From contig JAKUTH010000012.1 of assembly GCA_022448085.1 (NCBI GenBank), positions 1-54,637 of the forward strand: 54,637 nt of DNA, given 5' to 3'. Shown in pieces: positions 18,882 through 27,798 of this stretch. Position 1 is the first letter of the stretch. Every line of letters begins with the position of its first letter. The notes under the pieces were generated by a model that was not told the DNA's origin, did not search any database, and saw nothing but the letters and a program-made list of their open reading frames with translations. Made by a program: the position numbers and the translations under genes. This stretch comes from Pseudomonadales bacterium. Its GTDB lineage: Bacteria > Pseudomonadota > Gammaproteobacteria > Pseudomonadales > Azotimanducaceae.

Positions 18882-19403
18882 CTAGTCCCAATCTTCCGGC
18901 CATCGAACGAAAATTGAGTCGCCAAGTTGCACCGAAACCACGGTGTTGGCAACAAAGGGGATTAGCCGTTCCCCTGCTACGTTCTTAACAACAAGGACGT
19001 CGTTAGCACCGGTCGACATCACGTCGTCTACGATTCCAAGTGCGACTTTGTTCTCATTGATCACGGGCAGCCCGATAAGTTGATGCCAGTAATATTCGTC
19101 TGCCTTTGGTTCCGGAAAGGTCTCCACTGGGACACCGAGATGTCCACCTGAAAGATTTGCGGCTTCAGTACGATCTTCGATACCCGCGAACAGCCCCACG
19201 AAACTCTGCCGATAAGCCCTAACATCCAGGCATTCCCGTTGCTCCCACCCATGTCTACTTGAGGTTTTAATCAACCACGGTCGATACTCGACGAGATTAC
19301 TAGACGGCTCCGTGTATGACTGCAGGTGAACCCAGCCTTTGATCCCGTATGGACGACCTATCCGGCCAATCACAACGACAGTATCCGCCCACGTGGACGG
19401 CAT
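18882..19403 (-). CDS. rimM: 16S rRNA processing protein RimM
   Basis: RimM assists late 30S assembly, acting on the head region with S19. The 173-residue protein has the N-terminal RimM domain (IGRIGRPYGIKGWVHLQSYT, about residues 12-31) and a C-terminal PRC barrel with the YYWHQLIGLPV segment and a closing LIPFVANTVV. It lies between rpsP (5-nt gap) and trmD (6-nt gap), in one transcription unit. Confidence 0.95.
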   Translation of the reverse strand: MPSTWADTVVVIGRIGRPYGIKGWVHLQSYTEPSSNLVEYRPWLIKTSSRHGWEQRECLDVRAYRQSFVGLFAGIEDRTEAANLSGGHLGVPVETFPEPKADEYYWHQLIGLPVINENKVALGIVDDVMSTGANDVLVVKNVAGERLIPFVANTVVSVQLGDSIFVRWPEDWD

Positions 19404-19408
19404 ATCCG

Positions 19409-19687
19409 TTACTCGGTCGTTACCGTCGGCGCTTCGTCAATCGATCGTTTTCGAGCTTCGACGACTAATCTGCGCACGCGGTCGCTCATCTGAGCTCCTA
19501 CCGACACCCAGTGATCGATACGATCCAAGTCGACGCGTAAACGTTCCGCGTTCCCTCGCGCGTTTGGATCAAAAAACCCGACGCGCTCGATAAACCGGCC
19601 GTCACGCTGTGCCGACCGATTCGCAACAGTCAGGTGATAAAAAGGCGCCTTTTTCGCTCCATGCCGAGCAAGCCGAATAACAACCAT
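19409..19687 (-). CDS. rpsP: 30S ribosomal protein S16
   Basis: S16 is a 30S assembly protein. The product reads [19 protein letters not shown] at its start and [14 protein letters not shown] near residue 30, both family hallmarks. I chose the ATG at 19687, matching the usual MVxIRLAR start, giving 92 residues; an in-frame ATG at 19696 would add three. The tail after about residue 75 (acidic EAPTVTTE) is longer than in E. coli. Confidence 0.95.
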   Translation of the reverse strand: MVVIRLARHGAKKAPFYHLTVANRSAQRDGRFIERVGFFDPNARGNAERLRVDLDRIDHWVSVGAQMSDRVRRLVVEARKRSIDEAPTVTTE

Positions 19688-19717
19688 TGGTTCCATTCAG
19701 GTGGATAGAGGCGCGGG

Positions 19718-19723
19718 ATTCTA
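19718..19723 (-). promoter_or_regulatory. Candidate -10 box for rpsP-rimM-trmD-rplS
   Basis: TAGAAT (5 of 6 to TATAAT) lies on the minus strand about 30 nt before the rpsP start, in the 91-nt ffh-rpsP gap. The -35 region is weak. It would allow the ribosomal operon to be transcribed independently of ffh. Confidence 0.4.
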
Positions 19724-19778
19724 CAGCAACAGTTTGCCGTTAGGGAACATTCCGTATAGCCCCTCTCGACTATTTAAA

Positions 19779-21146
19779 CTAACGTCGGCGTTGGGGTCTC
19801 GTTGTCGGTTGAGTCTGCCCGACGCCCCTCATCATTTTTTCCATGCCGCCTCGCCGAGTGACTCTTTTCATCATTTTCTGCATTTGTTTGTGCTGCTTAA
19901 GAAGTCGATTGACATCCTGTACTTGTGATCCGCTGCCCAAGGCTATTCGACGTTTGCGCGAACCGTTGATCACATCTGGAAACCGCCGTTCATGGACCGT
20001 CATTGAATCGATCATCACCGCCAGTTGAGCTAACTCATCATCGTCGACCTGGCCTTGAGCGTTCGCCGGCAACATCCCTCCGCCAGGAAGCTTTTCGAGC
20101 ATATTTGACATGCCCCCTAACTGAGCCATCTGCCCCAGCTGCTCGCGAAAATCCTCAAGATCGAACTTGCGACCGCGCTTGATCTTCTGGGCGAGGCGCA
20201 TTGTTTTCTTCTTATCGACCTTACGTTCGACTTCTTCGATAAGTGTTAAAACGTCACCCATTCCGAGAATTCGAGAGGCAATTCGATCTGGGTGGAACGC
20301 CTCTAATCCGTCGCTTTTTTCACCGGTGCCTAAGAACTTCACCGGCTTACCCGTGACCGCGCGAACCGAAAGAGCGGCACCACCCCGAGCATCACCGTCC
20401 GCTTTGGTAAGAACAACACCCGTCAGTGGAATAGCTTCGTCGAACGCCTTTGACGTTAACGCGGCGTCCTGCCCAGTCATGGCGTCAACGACAAACAAAG
20501 TTTCTACCGGAGTCAGCGCTTGATGCAGTGAAGCTATTTCCGTCATCATCTCTTCGTCGATACTAAGTCGCCCGGCGGTATCGACGATTAAAACGTCGTC
20601 AAATTGAGTGCGCGCGTCGGTAAGCGCTCGATTGACAATATCCAGTGGAGACTCCGATTGGCTACTCGCAATAAATCGAGCTTGCACTTCTTCCGCTAGC
20701 TGACGTAATTGGTCGATGGCCGCAGGACGATATACGTCGGCGCTGACGACGGCGACTTTCTTACGCTCCCGCTCCCTCAAGAAACGTGCCAACTTCGCAA
20801 CGGTGGTCGTCTTGCCGCTGCCCTGCAAACCCGCCATCAGCACCACGACGGGTGGCGGCGCTGCGAGATCGAGAGAATCGTTGGCGACGCCCATCAACTC
20901 GATGAGTTCCCGATGTACGATCTTTACGAAAGCGTCATGAGCATTCAATGAAGAAACAACTTTCTCGCCGATCGCCCGCTGTTGCACGCTCGCAACGAAA
21001 CTCGAGACGACGTCTAGTGCGACGTCAGCTTCCAAAAGCGATCGACGCACCTCTCTAAGTGCATCTTGAATGTTTGTTTCTGTGAGCCGTTTCCCTGCCA
21101 ACCCGCGTGCGGCCCGCGAAAGTCGATCGCTTAAACTTTCAAACAT
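19779..21146 (-). CDS. ffh: Signal recognition particle protein Ffh
   Basis: Ffh binds 4.5S RNA and nascent signal sequences and targets inner-membrane proteins to FtsY and SecYEG. The 455-residue protein has the N domain, the G domain with GLQGSGKTTTVAKLARFL near residues 105-122, DTAGRLSIDEEMM near 190 and TKADGDARGGAALS near 247, and the Met-rich M domain (LGQMAQLGGMSNMLEKLPGG; C-terminal MKRVTRRGGMEKMMRG). It heads the 12-gene minus-strand run and is divergent from ypjD, as in Pseudomonas. Confidence 0.97.
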   Translation of the reverse strand: MFESLSDRLSRAARGLAGKRLTETNIQDALREVRRSLLEADVALDVVSSFVASVQQRAIGEKVVSSLNAHDAFVKIVHRELIELMGVANDSLDLAAPPPVVVLMAGLQGSGKTTTVAKLARFLRERERKKVAVVSADVYRPAAIDQLRQLAEEVQARFIASSQSESPLDIVNRALTDARTQFDDVLIVDTAGRLSIDEEMMTEIASLHQALTPVETLFVVDAMTGQDAALTSKAFDEAIPLTGVVLTKADGDARGGAALSVRAVTGKPVKFLGTGEKSDGLEAFHPDRIASRILGMGDVLTLIEEVERKVDKKKTMRLAQKIKRGRKFDLEDFREQLGQMAQLGGMSNMLEKLPGGGMLPANAQGQVDDDELAQLAVMIDSMTVHERRFPDVINGSRKRRIALGSGSQVQDVNRLLKQHKQMQKMMKRVTRRGGMEKMMRGVGQTQPTTRPQRRR

Positions 21147-21168
21147 CCGTCTTCCTTTTTCTTAGCCA

Positions 21169-21174
21169 ATTATA
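21169..21174 (-). promoter_or_regulatory. Candidate -10 box for ffh
   Basis: A perfect TATAAT on the minus strand lies 22 nt upstream of the ffh ATG, followed by an AAGGA ribosome binding site. No convincing TTGACA-like -35 is seen at 16-18 nt. It lies in the 104-nt divergent gap shared with ypjD. Confidence 0.5.
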
Positions 21175-21250
21175 GGGGCCCGGAACGCGACCTTCACGGC
21201 ATTCATCGGATGTGCCAGACTAATCGTCCATAACGCAACCATCAGCCCGA

Positions 21251-22069
21251 ATGAATCCGGCCTTACCCGGTATCGTTGCCATCTCTTTTTATCTACTTGG
21301 CTCGTATTCGCAAGTCCGTAATTTGATTACTCGTACCGTTACGCGTCGGTCCGATCTTCTTCGCTTTGTGCTACCTGCCCTTATTTTTCACGGCCTATTC
21401 GTGTACAGCGTCCTTGAAACTAGTTCGGGGATAGATCTGTCATTTTTCAATGTTGCAACACTGATTTCCCTCACAATTAACGTTGCCGTATTACTGGCTT
21501 CGATTCGTGAACCCGTTCACAACCTCTATGTATTCGTCTTTCTAATATCGATTCTAACGGTTGCGGGTTGTCTCGCTGTGCACGCACTCGCATTCAGCCC
21601 AACTGCTACTCCACGCTCCGTTTCAACCCCTTTGCTCTTTCACATCGTGGTTAGCGTCGTCGCGTATTCCATACTGACGTTAGCAGCGTGCCAATCCGTC
21701 TTGGTGCTGACGATGGAACGACGAATACGAAATCGAGATGCCATCGACCTATTCCATCTCTTACCGCCGCTCGAATCACTAGAAGCCATGCTTTTTCGGT
21801 TTCTTTGGGCGGGTCTCGCAATTCTCACCGTTTCAATTGCTACGGGCTTCGTGTTTCTCGCTGACAAATTCTCCGAACATCTTAGTCAACATCACACCGT
21901 ACTTTCCGTCGCATCATGGGTCGTCTATACGTTCTTACTTGCCGGCCACACAAAATTTGGATGGCGCGGAGTCACTACGACACGATGGTCGTTGGTGGCG
22001 TTCGTGTTGCTTGCACTCGCGTATTTCGGCACGAAGTTCGTGATCGAATTTCTACTTCAGCGAGGCTAG
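21251..22069 (+). CDS. ypjD: Cytochrome c assembly family membrane protein (YpjD/CcsA-like)
   Basis: The 272-residue product is an integral membrane protein with about eight hydrophobic helices. It belongs to the CcsA/HemX-like family called YpjD in gammaproteobacteria. The conserved histidine regions typical of the family appear as STPLLFHIVVSVVAYS near residue 130 and HTKFGWRG near 237. The family is related to haem-handling proteins, but the exact role of YpjD is not established. The position beside ffh and upstream of a CorC-type gene matches other gammaproteobacteria. Confidence 0.88.
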   Translation: MNPALPGIVAISFYLLGSYSQVRNLITRTVTRRSDLLRFVLPALIFHGLFVYSVLETSSGIDLSFFNVATLISLTINVAVLLASIREPVHNLYVFVFLISILTVAGCLAVHALAFSPTATPRSVSTPLLFHIVVSVVAYSILTLAACQSVLVLTMERRIRNRDAIDLFHLLPPLESLEAMLFRFLWAGLAILTVSIATGFVFLADKFSEHLSQHHTVLSVASWVVYTFLLAGHTKFGWRGVTTTRWSLVAFVLLALAYFGTKFVIEFLLQRG

Positions 22070-22071
22070 GA

Positions 22072-23367
22072 GTGGAAACCGTCACATTACCAACCACGTT
22101 ACTTCTGTTTGCGATTCTCGTTCTGACTTTATTGAGTGCTTATTTCTCAAGCTCTGAAACGGCCATGATGAAGTTGAATCCTTATCGGTTAAAAAACCTG
22201 GTCAGGAAAAAGCACCGTGGCGCGCGTAAAGCCAATCGGCTTCTACGGAGGCAAGATCGCCTCTTGGGTGTGATTCTCATAGGCAATAATCTGGTTAACA
22301 ACGTTGCGGCGACGGTCGCGGCAGTGATCGGCGTTAGGATATTTGGTGACACCGGTCTAGTCCTAGCACCCATTGTGCTCACCATATATTTCCTGATTTT
22401 CGCGGAGATCGCACCGAAGACCATAGCTGCGGAACGTCCCGAAGCGATCGCATTCCCTTCGGCGTACATTCTTGACCCTCTACTCAAGATCTCCTGGCCG
22501 CTGGTAGCTGCAGTTAACTGGATCAGCAACGCGATCGTTGAGCCCTTTAAGTCACGCACTGCCGCGGTTCCGGGGGATCTCAGTATGGAAGAGCTCAGAA
22601 CCGTCGTCGACTCGGGTGCCGATTTACCACAACAGCGTCAGAACATGTTGCTTGGTGTACTAGATCTCGACAACGTTACGGTTGACGACATTATGGTTCC
22701 GCGTGCCGAAATAGCCGGTATCAACATCGACGAATCCCACACGGATATCGTTCGGGAAATCGTCAACTCCCAGCACACGCGTCTTCCCGTCTATCGGGAA
22801 ACCATCAATAACGTCTTGGGTATCCTGCATTTGCGTCGTGCAAGCCGCTTTTTAACGCAAGCTGCCTTTAGTCGTTCGGAATTACTTCAGGAAACGGAAG
22901 AACCGTATTTCGTCCCGGAAGGCACGCCGCTTCCTACCCAGTTGATCAACTTTCAGAGAAACAAGAATCGTATCGCCCTAGTCGTTGATGAGTATGGGGA
23001 AATACAAGGCATCGTCACGCTCGAGGATATTCTTGAAGAAATTGTGGGCGAATTCACCACGGATTTCGCTTCCGACATACCGGAAATTCATCCTCAAAAC
23101 GACGGGTCTTATTTCATTGAAGGTATGGCGCTATTGCGCGACATTAATCGAGCGCTCGGCTGGGAGCTGCCAACCATCGGCCCACGTACAATAAACGGGC
23201 TAATCCTTGAGCACCTCGAATTCATTCCCGAAACAAATGTATGCTTGCGAATCGGTCGTTACCTACTCGAGACGCTCCAGATTTCGGACAACGTAGTCAA
23301 GACCGTACGTATTTCTCTAGCCGATTTGCCTGAGCCAGATCCCGATGAGGAAGACGAAGACGAGTGA
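22072..23367 (+). CDS. HlyC/CorC family transporter-associated protein (YfjD-like)
   Basis: This is a membrane protein with an N-terminal DUF21 domain (about residues 1-180; hydrophobic segments LLLFAILVLTLLSAYFSSSE and others), two CBS domains (about 200-320, with VDDIMVPRAEI and VDEYGEIQGIVTLEDILEEIVGEF) and a C-terminal CorC_HlyC domain. Members are linked to Mg2+/Co2+ handling; E. coli YfjD is the closest type. I place the start at GTG 22072, 2 nt after the ypjD stop, with GAGG 6 nt upstream, giving 431 residues. A longer frame from 21916 would overlap ypjD. The tail is strongly acidic (PDPDEEDEDE). Confidence 0.9.
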   Translation: METVTLPTTLLLFAILVLTLLSAYFSSSETAMMKLNPYRLKNLVRKKHRGARKANRLLRRQDRLLGVILIGNNLVNNVAATVAAVIGVRIFGDTGLVLAPIVLTIYFLIFAEIAPKTIAAERPEAIAFPSAYILDPLLKISWPLVAAVNWISNAIVEPFKSRTAAVPGDLSMEELRTVVDSGADLPQQRQNMLLGVLDLDNVTVDDIMVPRAEIAGINIDESHTDIVREIVNSQHTRLPVYRETINNVLGILHLRRASRFLTQAAFSRSELLQETEEPYFVPEGTPLPTQLINFQRNKNRIALVVDEYGEIQGIVTLEDILEEIVGEFTTDFASDIPEIHPQNDGSYFIEGMALLRDINRALGWELPTIGPRTINGLILEHLEFIPETNVCLRIGRYLLETLQISDNVVKTVRISLADLPEPDPDEEDEDE

Positions 23368-23376
23368 ATTATTCCT

Positions 23377-25080
23377 TTACTGCTGTTTCCAACGCCGATT
23401 CACCGCCGAAATGATGGCCTGTAGCGAAGCGGTAATAGTGTTTTGGCTTAATCCAACGCCGTAGCACCGGTCGGATCCGTTATCAATTGCGAGTAGACAG
23501 ATCGCGGCAGCATCCTTTCCTACCGAATCGCCACCCGATGTCAATGCGTGCTCATGGTAATCGACGATGTTCAATGGTTCGTTGAGTGTCTCCACCATTC
23601 CGTTAACAAACGCTTCAATCGGCCCAGAACCGTCACCCGATATCGACACTGTATTTTCGGAGACCTCAATCTTTGCCTTGCATCTTTGCGATTCCCCGTC
23701 ACCGTGCTGCAAATCGTAATCAATCAGCCGGTATGGTCCACTATCAACAACATATTCTTCGATAAGCGACCCGCGAATTTCTTCAGGCGTTACTTCGCGG
23801 TTTAGTGATTCAGTGAGGATTTGTACAGCATGAGAAAACTCAACCAACATCGCCCTCGGTAGCACGATCCCGAAATGCTGCTCGAGAACAAATCCGACAC
23901 CTCCTTTACCCGATTGGCTATTTACCCTGACCGTTTCCTTATATGAGGAACCGACATCCGAAGGGTCTATCGGTAGGTAGGGGACCTCCCAATGACCGGA
24001 GCCCAACCTCGCCATACCCTTTTTGATTGCATCTTGGTGCGACCCCGAAAATGCTGTGAATACAAGATCCCCGGCGTACGGATGGCGTTCGTGGACCGGA
24101 AGCTTGTTAATTTCTTCAACCGTCGATCGGATATTCGGCATGTCTCGCAAGTCGAGTTCAGGATCGACGCCTTGCGAAAATAAGTTCATGGCGACCGTGA
24201 CGATGTCACAATTACCGGTCCGCTCACCGTTCCCAAACAATGTCCCTTCGACCCTCTCAGCACCCGCCATCAAGGCGAGCTCAGTGGCGGCAACGCCAGT
24301 GCCACGATCATTGTGGGTATGCAAACTGATAACGGACGATTCACGCTGTCGAAAATTTCGACAGAAATACTCGATTTGATCTGCGTATATGTTCGGTGTC
24401 GCCATTTCAACGGTCGACGGCAGGTTGATGATTACTTTGTCTTCGCTGGTCCCACCCCACGCCTCAACGACCATGTCACAAATTTCAATAGCGAAATCGA
24501 GCTCAGTACCCGTAAAGCTCTCCGGAGAATATTCAAACGTAACGTTTGTACCATCCAGTTGTTGTAAGCCTTCTTTAACAAGACGCGTTCCCTGAACCGC
24601 TAGGTCGACAATACCTGGGCGATCCATGTCGAAAACGACCCGCCGTTGCAACTCCGATGTCGAGTTGTACAAATGGAATATTGCGTTTGGCGCATCCGCT
24701 AAAGCCTCTACAGTCCGATCGATCAATTCGCGTCTTGCCTGACACAGGACCTGAATGGTCACGTTCTCGGGTACCATTCCGCCATCGATGATCTTTCGAA
24801 TGAAATCAAAATCTGGTTGAGACGCAGCTGGAAATCCAACCTCAATTTCGATGAAGCCGAGCTCAAGCAGCAATTCGTACATGCGCAGCTTCTCGTCAAC
24901 ATTCATTGGATCGATAAGGGCTTGGTTGCCATCCCTCAAATCAACGCTGCACCAGCGTGGAGCTTTATTCAGTGTATGGTCAGGCCACCGACGTTCGGTA
25001 AGTTCGACGGGTTTGAAAGGTCTGTATTTATGAAACGGCATCGCACCGCGGCGACGTCCTGATTGCTGCTGCTCATTCAT
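23377..25080 (-). CDS. leuA: 2-isopropylmalate synthase
   Basis: LeuA condenses acetyl-CoA with 2-ketoisovalerate, the first committed step of leucine synthesis, and is inhibited by leucine. The 567-residue product is of the long type also found in Pseudomonas and yeast. The HMGL-like TIM barrel starts with RWCSVDLRDGNQALIDPM (about residues 42-59) and has the metal-binding HTHNDRGTG near 255. A C-terminal LeuA dimer/allosteric domain follows from about 430. An ATG at 25041 is a second possible start, but the one at 25080 has a better-placed AGAGA. leuB, leuC and leuD are not nearby. It converges on the CorC-type gene with only 9 nt between stops. Confidence 0.95.
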   Translation of the reverse strand: MNEQQQSGRRRGAMPFHKYRPFKPVELTERRWPDHTLNKAPRWCSVDLRDGNQALIDPMNVDEKLRMYELLLELGFIEIEVGFPAASQPDFDFIRKIIDGGMVPENVTIQVLCQARRELIDRTVEALADAPNAIFHLYNSTSELQRRVVFDMDRPGIVDLAVQGTRLVKEGLQQLDGTNVTFEYSPESFTGTELDFAIEICDMVVEAWGGTSEDKVIINLPSTVEMATPNIYADQIEYFCRNFRQRESSVISLHTHNDRGTGVAATELALMAGAERVEGTLFGNGERTGNCDIVTVAMNLFSQGVDPELDLRDMPNIRSTVEEINKLPVHERHPYAGDLVFTAFSGSHQDAIKKGMARLGSGHWEVPYLPIDPSDVGSSYKETVRVNSQSGKGGVGFVLEQHFGIVLPRAMLVEFSHAVQILTESLNREVTPEEIRGSLIEEYVVDSGPYRLIDYDLQHGDGESQRCKAKIEVSENTVSISGDGSGPIEAFVNGMVETLNEPLNIVDYHEHALTSGGDSVGKDAAAICLLAIDNGSDRCYGVGLSQNTITASLQAIISAVNRRWKQQ

Positions 25081-25153
25081 CGGAAATCTCTAGCCAGTTT
25101 TGTCATTGAGGGGTTCGTTAAGTCGGGCATTTACGGCCCTGTTTAAAGATGGT

Positions 25154-25170
25154 TGCCGGCTAGGCCGGCA
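25154..25170 (-). repeat. Hairpin TGCCGGC-3 nt-GCCGGCA in the leuA leader
   Basis: A perfect 7-bp GC-rich stem with a 3-nt loop lies about 74 nt before the leuA ATG. The loop and adjoining base hold the TAG stop of the leucine-rich frame. Its descending arm could instead pair with GGGCCG near 25134-25139, so alternative folds are possible. Confidence 0.55.
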
Positions 25171-25234
25171 GTCGCAGAGCAAATAGACCAGACAATGGTA
25201 TTTTGAGCACATATTCGCTGGCATGCGGGTCCAC
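25160..25234 (-). CDS. Possible leucine-rich leader peptide of leuA
   Basis: This is a 24-codon frame beginning GTG (or TTG at 25237) and ending TAG. Five of its last 15 residues are leucine (VLKIPLSGLFALRLPA). A GGAAG lies just upstream, and the stop codon is inside the hairpin at 25154-25170. The arrangement recalls leader peptides that regulate leu operons by attenuation. It is an inference: the start is not ATG, no U-tract terminator is seen, and the same frame is open for some distance upstream. Confidence 0.25.
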   Translation of the reverse strand: MDPHASEYVLKIPLSGLFALRLPA

Positions 25235-25264
25235 CAACTTCCGCACCACTAACCGAATCTGCGA

Positions 25265-25293
25265 TTTACAGGATCCTTGGGTTGTTTTATCAA
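25265..25293 (-). promoter_or_regulatory. Candidate sigma-70 promoter for leuA
   Basis: On the minus strand TTGATA (5 of 6 to TTGACA) is followed after exactly 17 nt by TGTAAA (4 of 6 to TATAAT). Transcription would start near 25258, giving a leader of about 178 nt before leuA. That is long for this compact genome and would include the leucine-rich frame. Confidence 0.4.
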
Positions 25294-25399
25294 TCGCCAC
25301 AAAGCGTGCCTCACAAGAGCGCGAACTATAAGCCGAGGGGTAACCGAACGCCAATAGTGCCGATCTGGAAGACCGTCAGTTGGTGCTAGACGCCGCCAT

Positions 25400-26584
25400 T
25401 TATTCGAGCTCGATAGTGACCATCTGAGCAACGGTTAAGGCTTTGGCACGAGCTTCTTCCAGGTCACCACCGAGCGCCAGACCAACACCCATTCGGCGTT
25501 CTCCGAGCACTTCAGGCTTACCGAAGAGTCGAAGCTGGGTATCAGGCGCCGTTAACGCACGCTCCAAGTTTCCAAAGATGATACTGGAGGAATCTCCTTC
25601 AGCAATAATGACAGCGGACGCAGCCGGTCCTCTCTGTCTTATCACCGGCACTGGCATGCCGAGAATCGCCCGAACGTGAAGGGCAAACTCAGACAGATCC
25701 TGACTGATCAATGTCACCATACCGGTATCGTGGGGCCTTGGACTGACTTCGCTAAACCAAACTTCGTCACCTTCGATAAAAAACTCCACGCCAAAGATTC
25801 CATGGCCACCCAGCTCGCCAGTGACTAGAGCAGCGATTTGCTCGCATTCCGCACGTGCGGAAAGGCTCATAGGTTGCGGTTGCCATGATTCTTGGTAATC
25901 ACCACCTTCCTGCCGGTGCCCAATCGGCTCGCAAAAGGCAACGCCATCAACGTGTTGCACCGTTAATAGGGTGATTTCGTAATCGAAATCTACGAACCCT
26001 TCGACAATCACCTTATCTGCGCCTCCACGTGCGCCTTCTTGCGCATACGTCCAACTGGCAAGAGCTTCTGCTGGATTAGCTACGGTGGACTGTCCCTTGC
26101 CCGAAGAACTCATGACCGGCTTAACGATACACGGCGTCCCAATTTCCTTGACAGCTGCCAGGTACTCTTCTTCGGTCGCCGCAAATATATAGGGCGAGGT
26201 TTGAATACCGAGAGATTCGGCCGCAAGACGTCTGATGCCTTCCCTGTTCATCGTCAATCGCGCAGCGTTAGCAGTCGGAATGACCCGGAATCCTTCAGCT
26301 TCGAGCTCGACAAGTGTCGCCGTCGCTATTGCTTCTATCTCCGGAACGATGAGATCGGGTTTTTCGTCATAAATAACCTGACGCAACGCATCGGCATCCA
26401 ACATATTGATGACATGACTCCGATGGGCTACTTGCATACCCGGCGCGTTGGCGTATCGATCGACCGCGACCACTTCAACGCCAAGACGTTGGAATTCGAT
26501 TACCACTTCCTTACCTAGTTCTCCCGATCCCAGCATCAGTGCTCGAGTCCCGGACATAGAAAGCGGTGTTCCTATTCTCGTCAT
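25400..26584 (-). CDS. purT: Formate-dependent phosphoribosylglycinamide formyltransferase (PurT)
   Basis: PurT makes formyl-GAR in purine synthesis from GAR, formate and ATP, without a folate donor. The 394-residue ATP-grasp protein has [20 protein letters not shown] near residues 13-32, [14 protein letters not shown] near 155, and the ATP-grasp metal site in [25 protein letters not shown] near 265-289. Its ATG overlaps the stop of the upstream gamma carbonic anhydrase gene by 4 nt, so the two are probably coupled. Confidence 0.96.
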   Translation of the reverse strand: MTRIGTPLSMSGTRALMLGSGELGKEVVIEFQRLGVEVVAVDRYANAPGMQVAHRSHVINMLDADALRQVIYDEKPDLIVPEIEAIATATLVELEAEGFRVIPTANAARLTMNREGIRRLAAESLGIQTSPYIFAATEEEYLAAVKEIGTPCIVKPVMSSSGKGQSTVANPAEALASWTYAQEGARGGADKVIVEGFVDFDYEITLLTVQHVDGVAFCEPIGHRQEGGDYQESWQPQPMSLSARAECEQIAALVTGELGGHGIFGVEFFIEGDEVWFSEVSPRPHDTGMVTLISQDLSEFALHVRAILGMPVPVIRQRGPAASAVIIAEGDSSSIIFGNLERALTAPDTQLRLFGKPEVLGERRMGVGLALGGDLEEARAKALTVAQMVTIELE

Positions 26585-27117
26585 ATCGCCTCCGGCATTC
26601 TTTGCGCGAGTAAACCTTCGCGATACCGACGCGCGTTATTGACATACCGTTCTGAGAACCCAGTGATCTCTTCGATTTCCACACCAGAGATTTGCCGGAT
26701 CACTTTTCCCGGGGAACCGAGGACAAGAGATCCGTCCGGGATTTCCTTGCCTTCGGTAATCAACGTGTTACTACCGACGAGACAGTTGTTACCGATAATG
26801 GCTCCATTCATCACAATGGAGTTAATCCCTATTAGCGAGTTATTTCCGATCGTGCACCCGTGTAAAACCGCTTTATGCCCCACTGTAACGCGGTCGCCTA
26901 TTGAAACCGGGAAATCTTCGTCCATATGAACCACACAATTGTCTTGAATGTTGGATTCTTGACCAACAATTATCGCGTCGTAGTCGCCCCTTAGCACCGC
27001 TCCCCACCAGACGCTCGCGTGATTCTTCAAGGTCACCTCTCCGATAACCACTGCGGTATCTGCTACAAAGAACTGGCCTTCCGTTTTAACGCGTCGGCTT
27101 TCGAGTTCGTAAATCAT
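26581..27117 (-). CDS. Gamma-class carbonic anhydrase family protein
   Basis: The 178-residue product is a left-handed beta-helix (hexapeptide repeat) protein of the YrdA/PaaY/gamma carbonic anhydrase group. The repeats run from about residue 15 to 140, with the metal-ligand histidines visible as NCVVHMDED and [14 protein letters not shown]. Activity varies in this family, so hydration of CO2 is likely but not shown. I chose the ATG at 27117, with a GGGGG site upstream, over a longer frame starting at 27159. It overlaps purT by 4 nt. Confidence 0.88.
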   Translation of the reverse strand: MIYELESRRVKTEGQFFVADTAVVIGEVTLKNHASVWWGAVLRGDYDAIIVGQESNIQDNCVVHMDEDFPVSIGDRVTVGHKAVLHGCTIGNNSLIGINSIVMNGAIIGNNCLVGSNTLITEGKEIPDGSLVLGSPGKVIRQISGVEIEEITGFSERYVNNARRYREGLLAQRMPEAI

Positions 27118-27231
27118 GAACGCCCCCTTCAAGAAATACATTTTGCGCTCCGCCCACACTGCGTTACAAATGGTGTTCGCATTTCATGTTAATTTCGTTT
27201 GGATGTTTCACGGAAGTCTCTCAATTATCCG

Positions 27232-27783
27232 ATGAAGTTTTGCAGTACCTGCGGTGCGGCAATCACCTTAAAGGTTCCGCCCGGAGACAATCGTCCAAGG
27301 GCAGTCTGTGATGCATGTGGGGCGATCCACTATGACAACCCTAAAGTGGTGGTCGGTTGCTTGGCGATTGACGGCAGCGGCGTCCTGTTGTGTCGGCGCG
27401 GGATCAATCCACGCTCGGGGTTTTGGACATTGCCTGCTGGTTACCTTGAAAAAGGCGAAACCACTGAACAGGGCGCCGTTCGGGAAACATGGGAGGAAGC
27501 TCGCGCGCGTGTCAAGATCGACTCTCTTTATACGATCTTCGATCTCCCCTACATATCTCAAATCTACATGTTCTACAGATCGAAATTGCGAGATGGGCGC
27601 TTTTCAGCCGGTGAGGAAACCGTCGAAGTGCGGGTCTTCGCCGAAAGAGATATCCCCTGGGGTGAACTCGCATTCCCGGTAGTAGAACGAACTCTGGAGC
27701 ACTATTTTCGTGACCGACAAACCGACGAATTTCCAATGCACGTGGAATCCATCGAAAAACGACCAATTCCTCGCCAACCTTAA
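27232..27783 (+). CDS. NUDIX hydrolase with N-terminal zinc ribbon
   Basis: The 183-residue protein starts with a zinc ribbon (CSTC at residues 4-7 and CDAC at 26-29) and continues with a NUDIX domain whose box reads GYLEKGETTEQGAVRETWEE. It resembles the NADH-pyrophosphatase-type zinc-ribbon NUDIX proteins of marine and soil gammaproteobacteria; the substrate is unknown. The NUDIX box ends EEARA rather than EExGU, so the final glycine is an arginine. It is a single-gene unit, divergent from the carbonic anhydrase gene and 15 nt from convergent purL. Confidence 0.88.
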   Translation: MKFCSTCGAAITLKVPPGDNRPRAVCDACGAIHYDNPKVVVGCLAIDGSGVLLCRRGINPRSGFWTLPAGYLEKGETTEQGAVRETWEEARARVKIDSLYTIFDLPYISQIYMFYRSKLRDGRFSAGEETVEVRVFAERDIPWGELAFPVVERTLEHYFRDRQTDEFPMHVESIEKRPIPRQP

Positions 27784-27798
27784 ACTCACCCCGAAAAA

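Larger units (their letters stand above)
25081..25399 (-). other. 319-nt leader/intergenic region upstream of leuA
   Basis: This is the only gap above 300 nt. It lies between the purT stop and the leuA start. Read in the leuA direction it holds a candidate promoter, a short leucine-rich reading frame, a 7-bp hairpin overlapping that frame's stop, and a weaker GGGC/GCCC hairpin at 25125-25139. I recognise no tRNA, no conserved protein and no mobile element. Frames of 60-64 codons that cross it resemble nothing I know. Confidence 0.6.

Noticed and set aside
25249-25431. A 60-codon minus-strand frame across the purT stop
   Set aside because: Overlaps purT, has no ribosome site and no recognisable similarity; it may be chance or decayed sequence.
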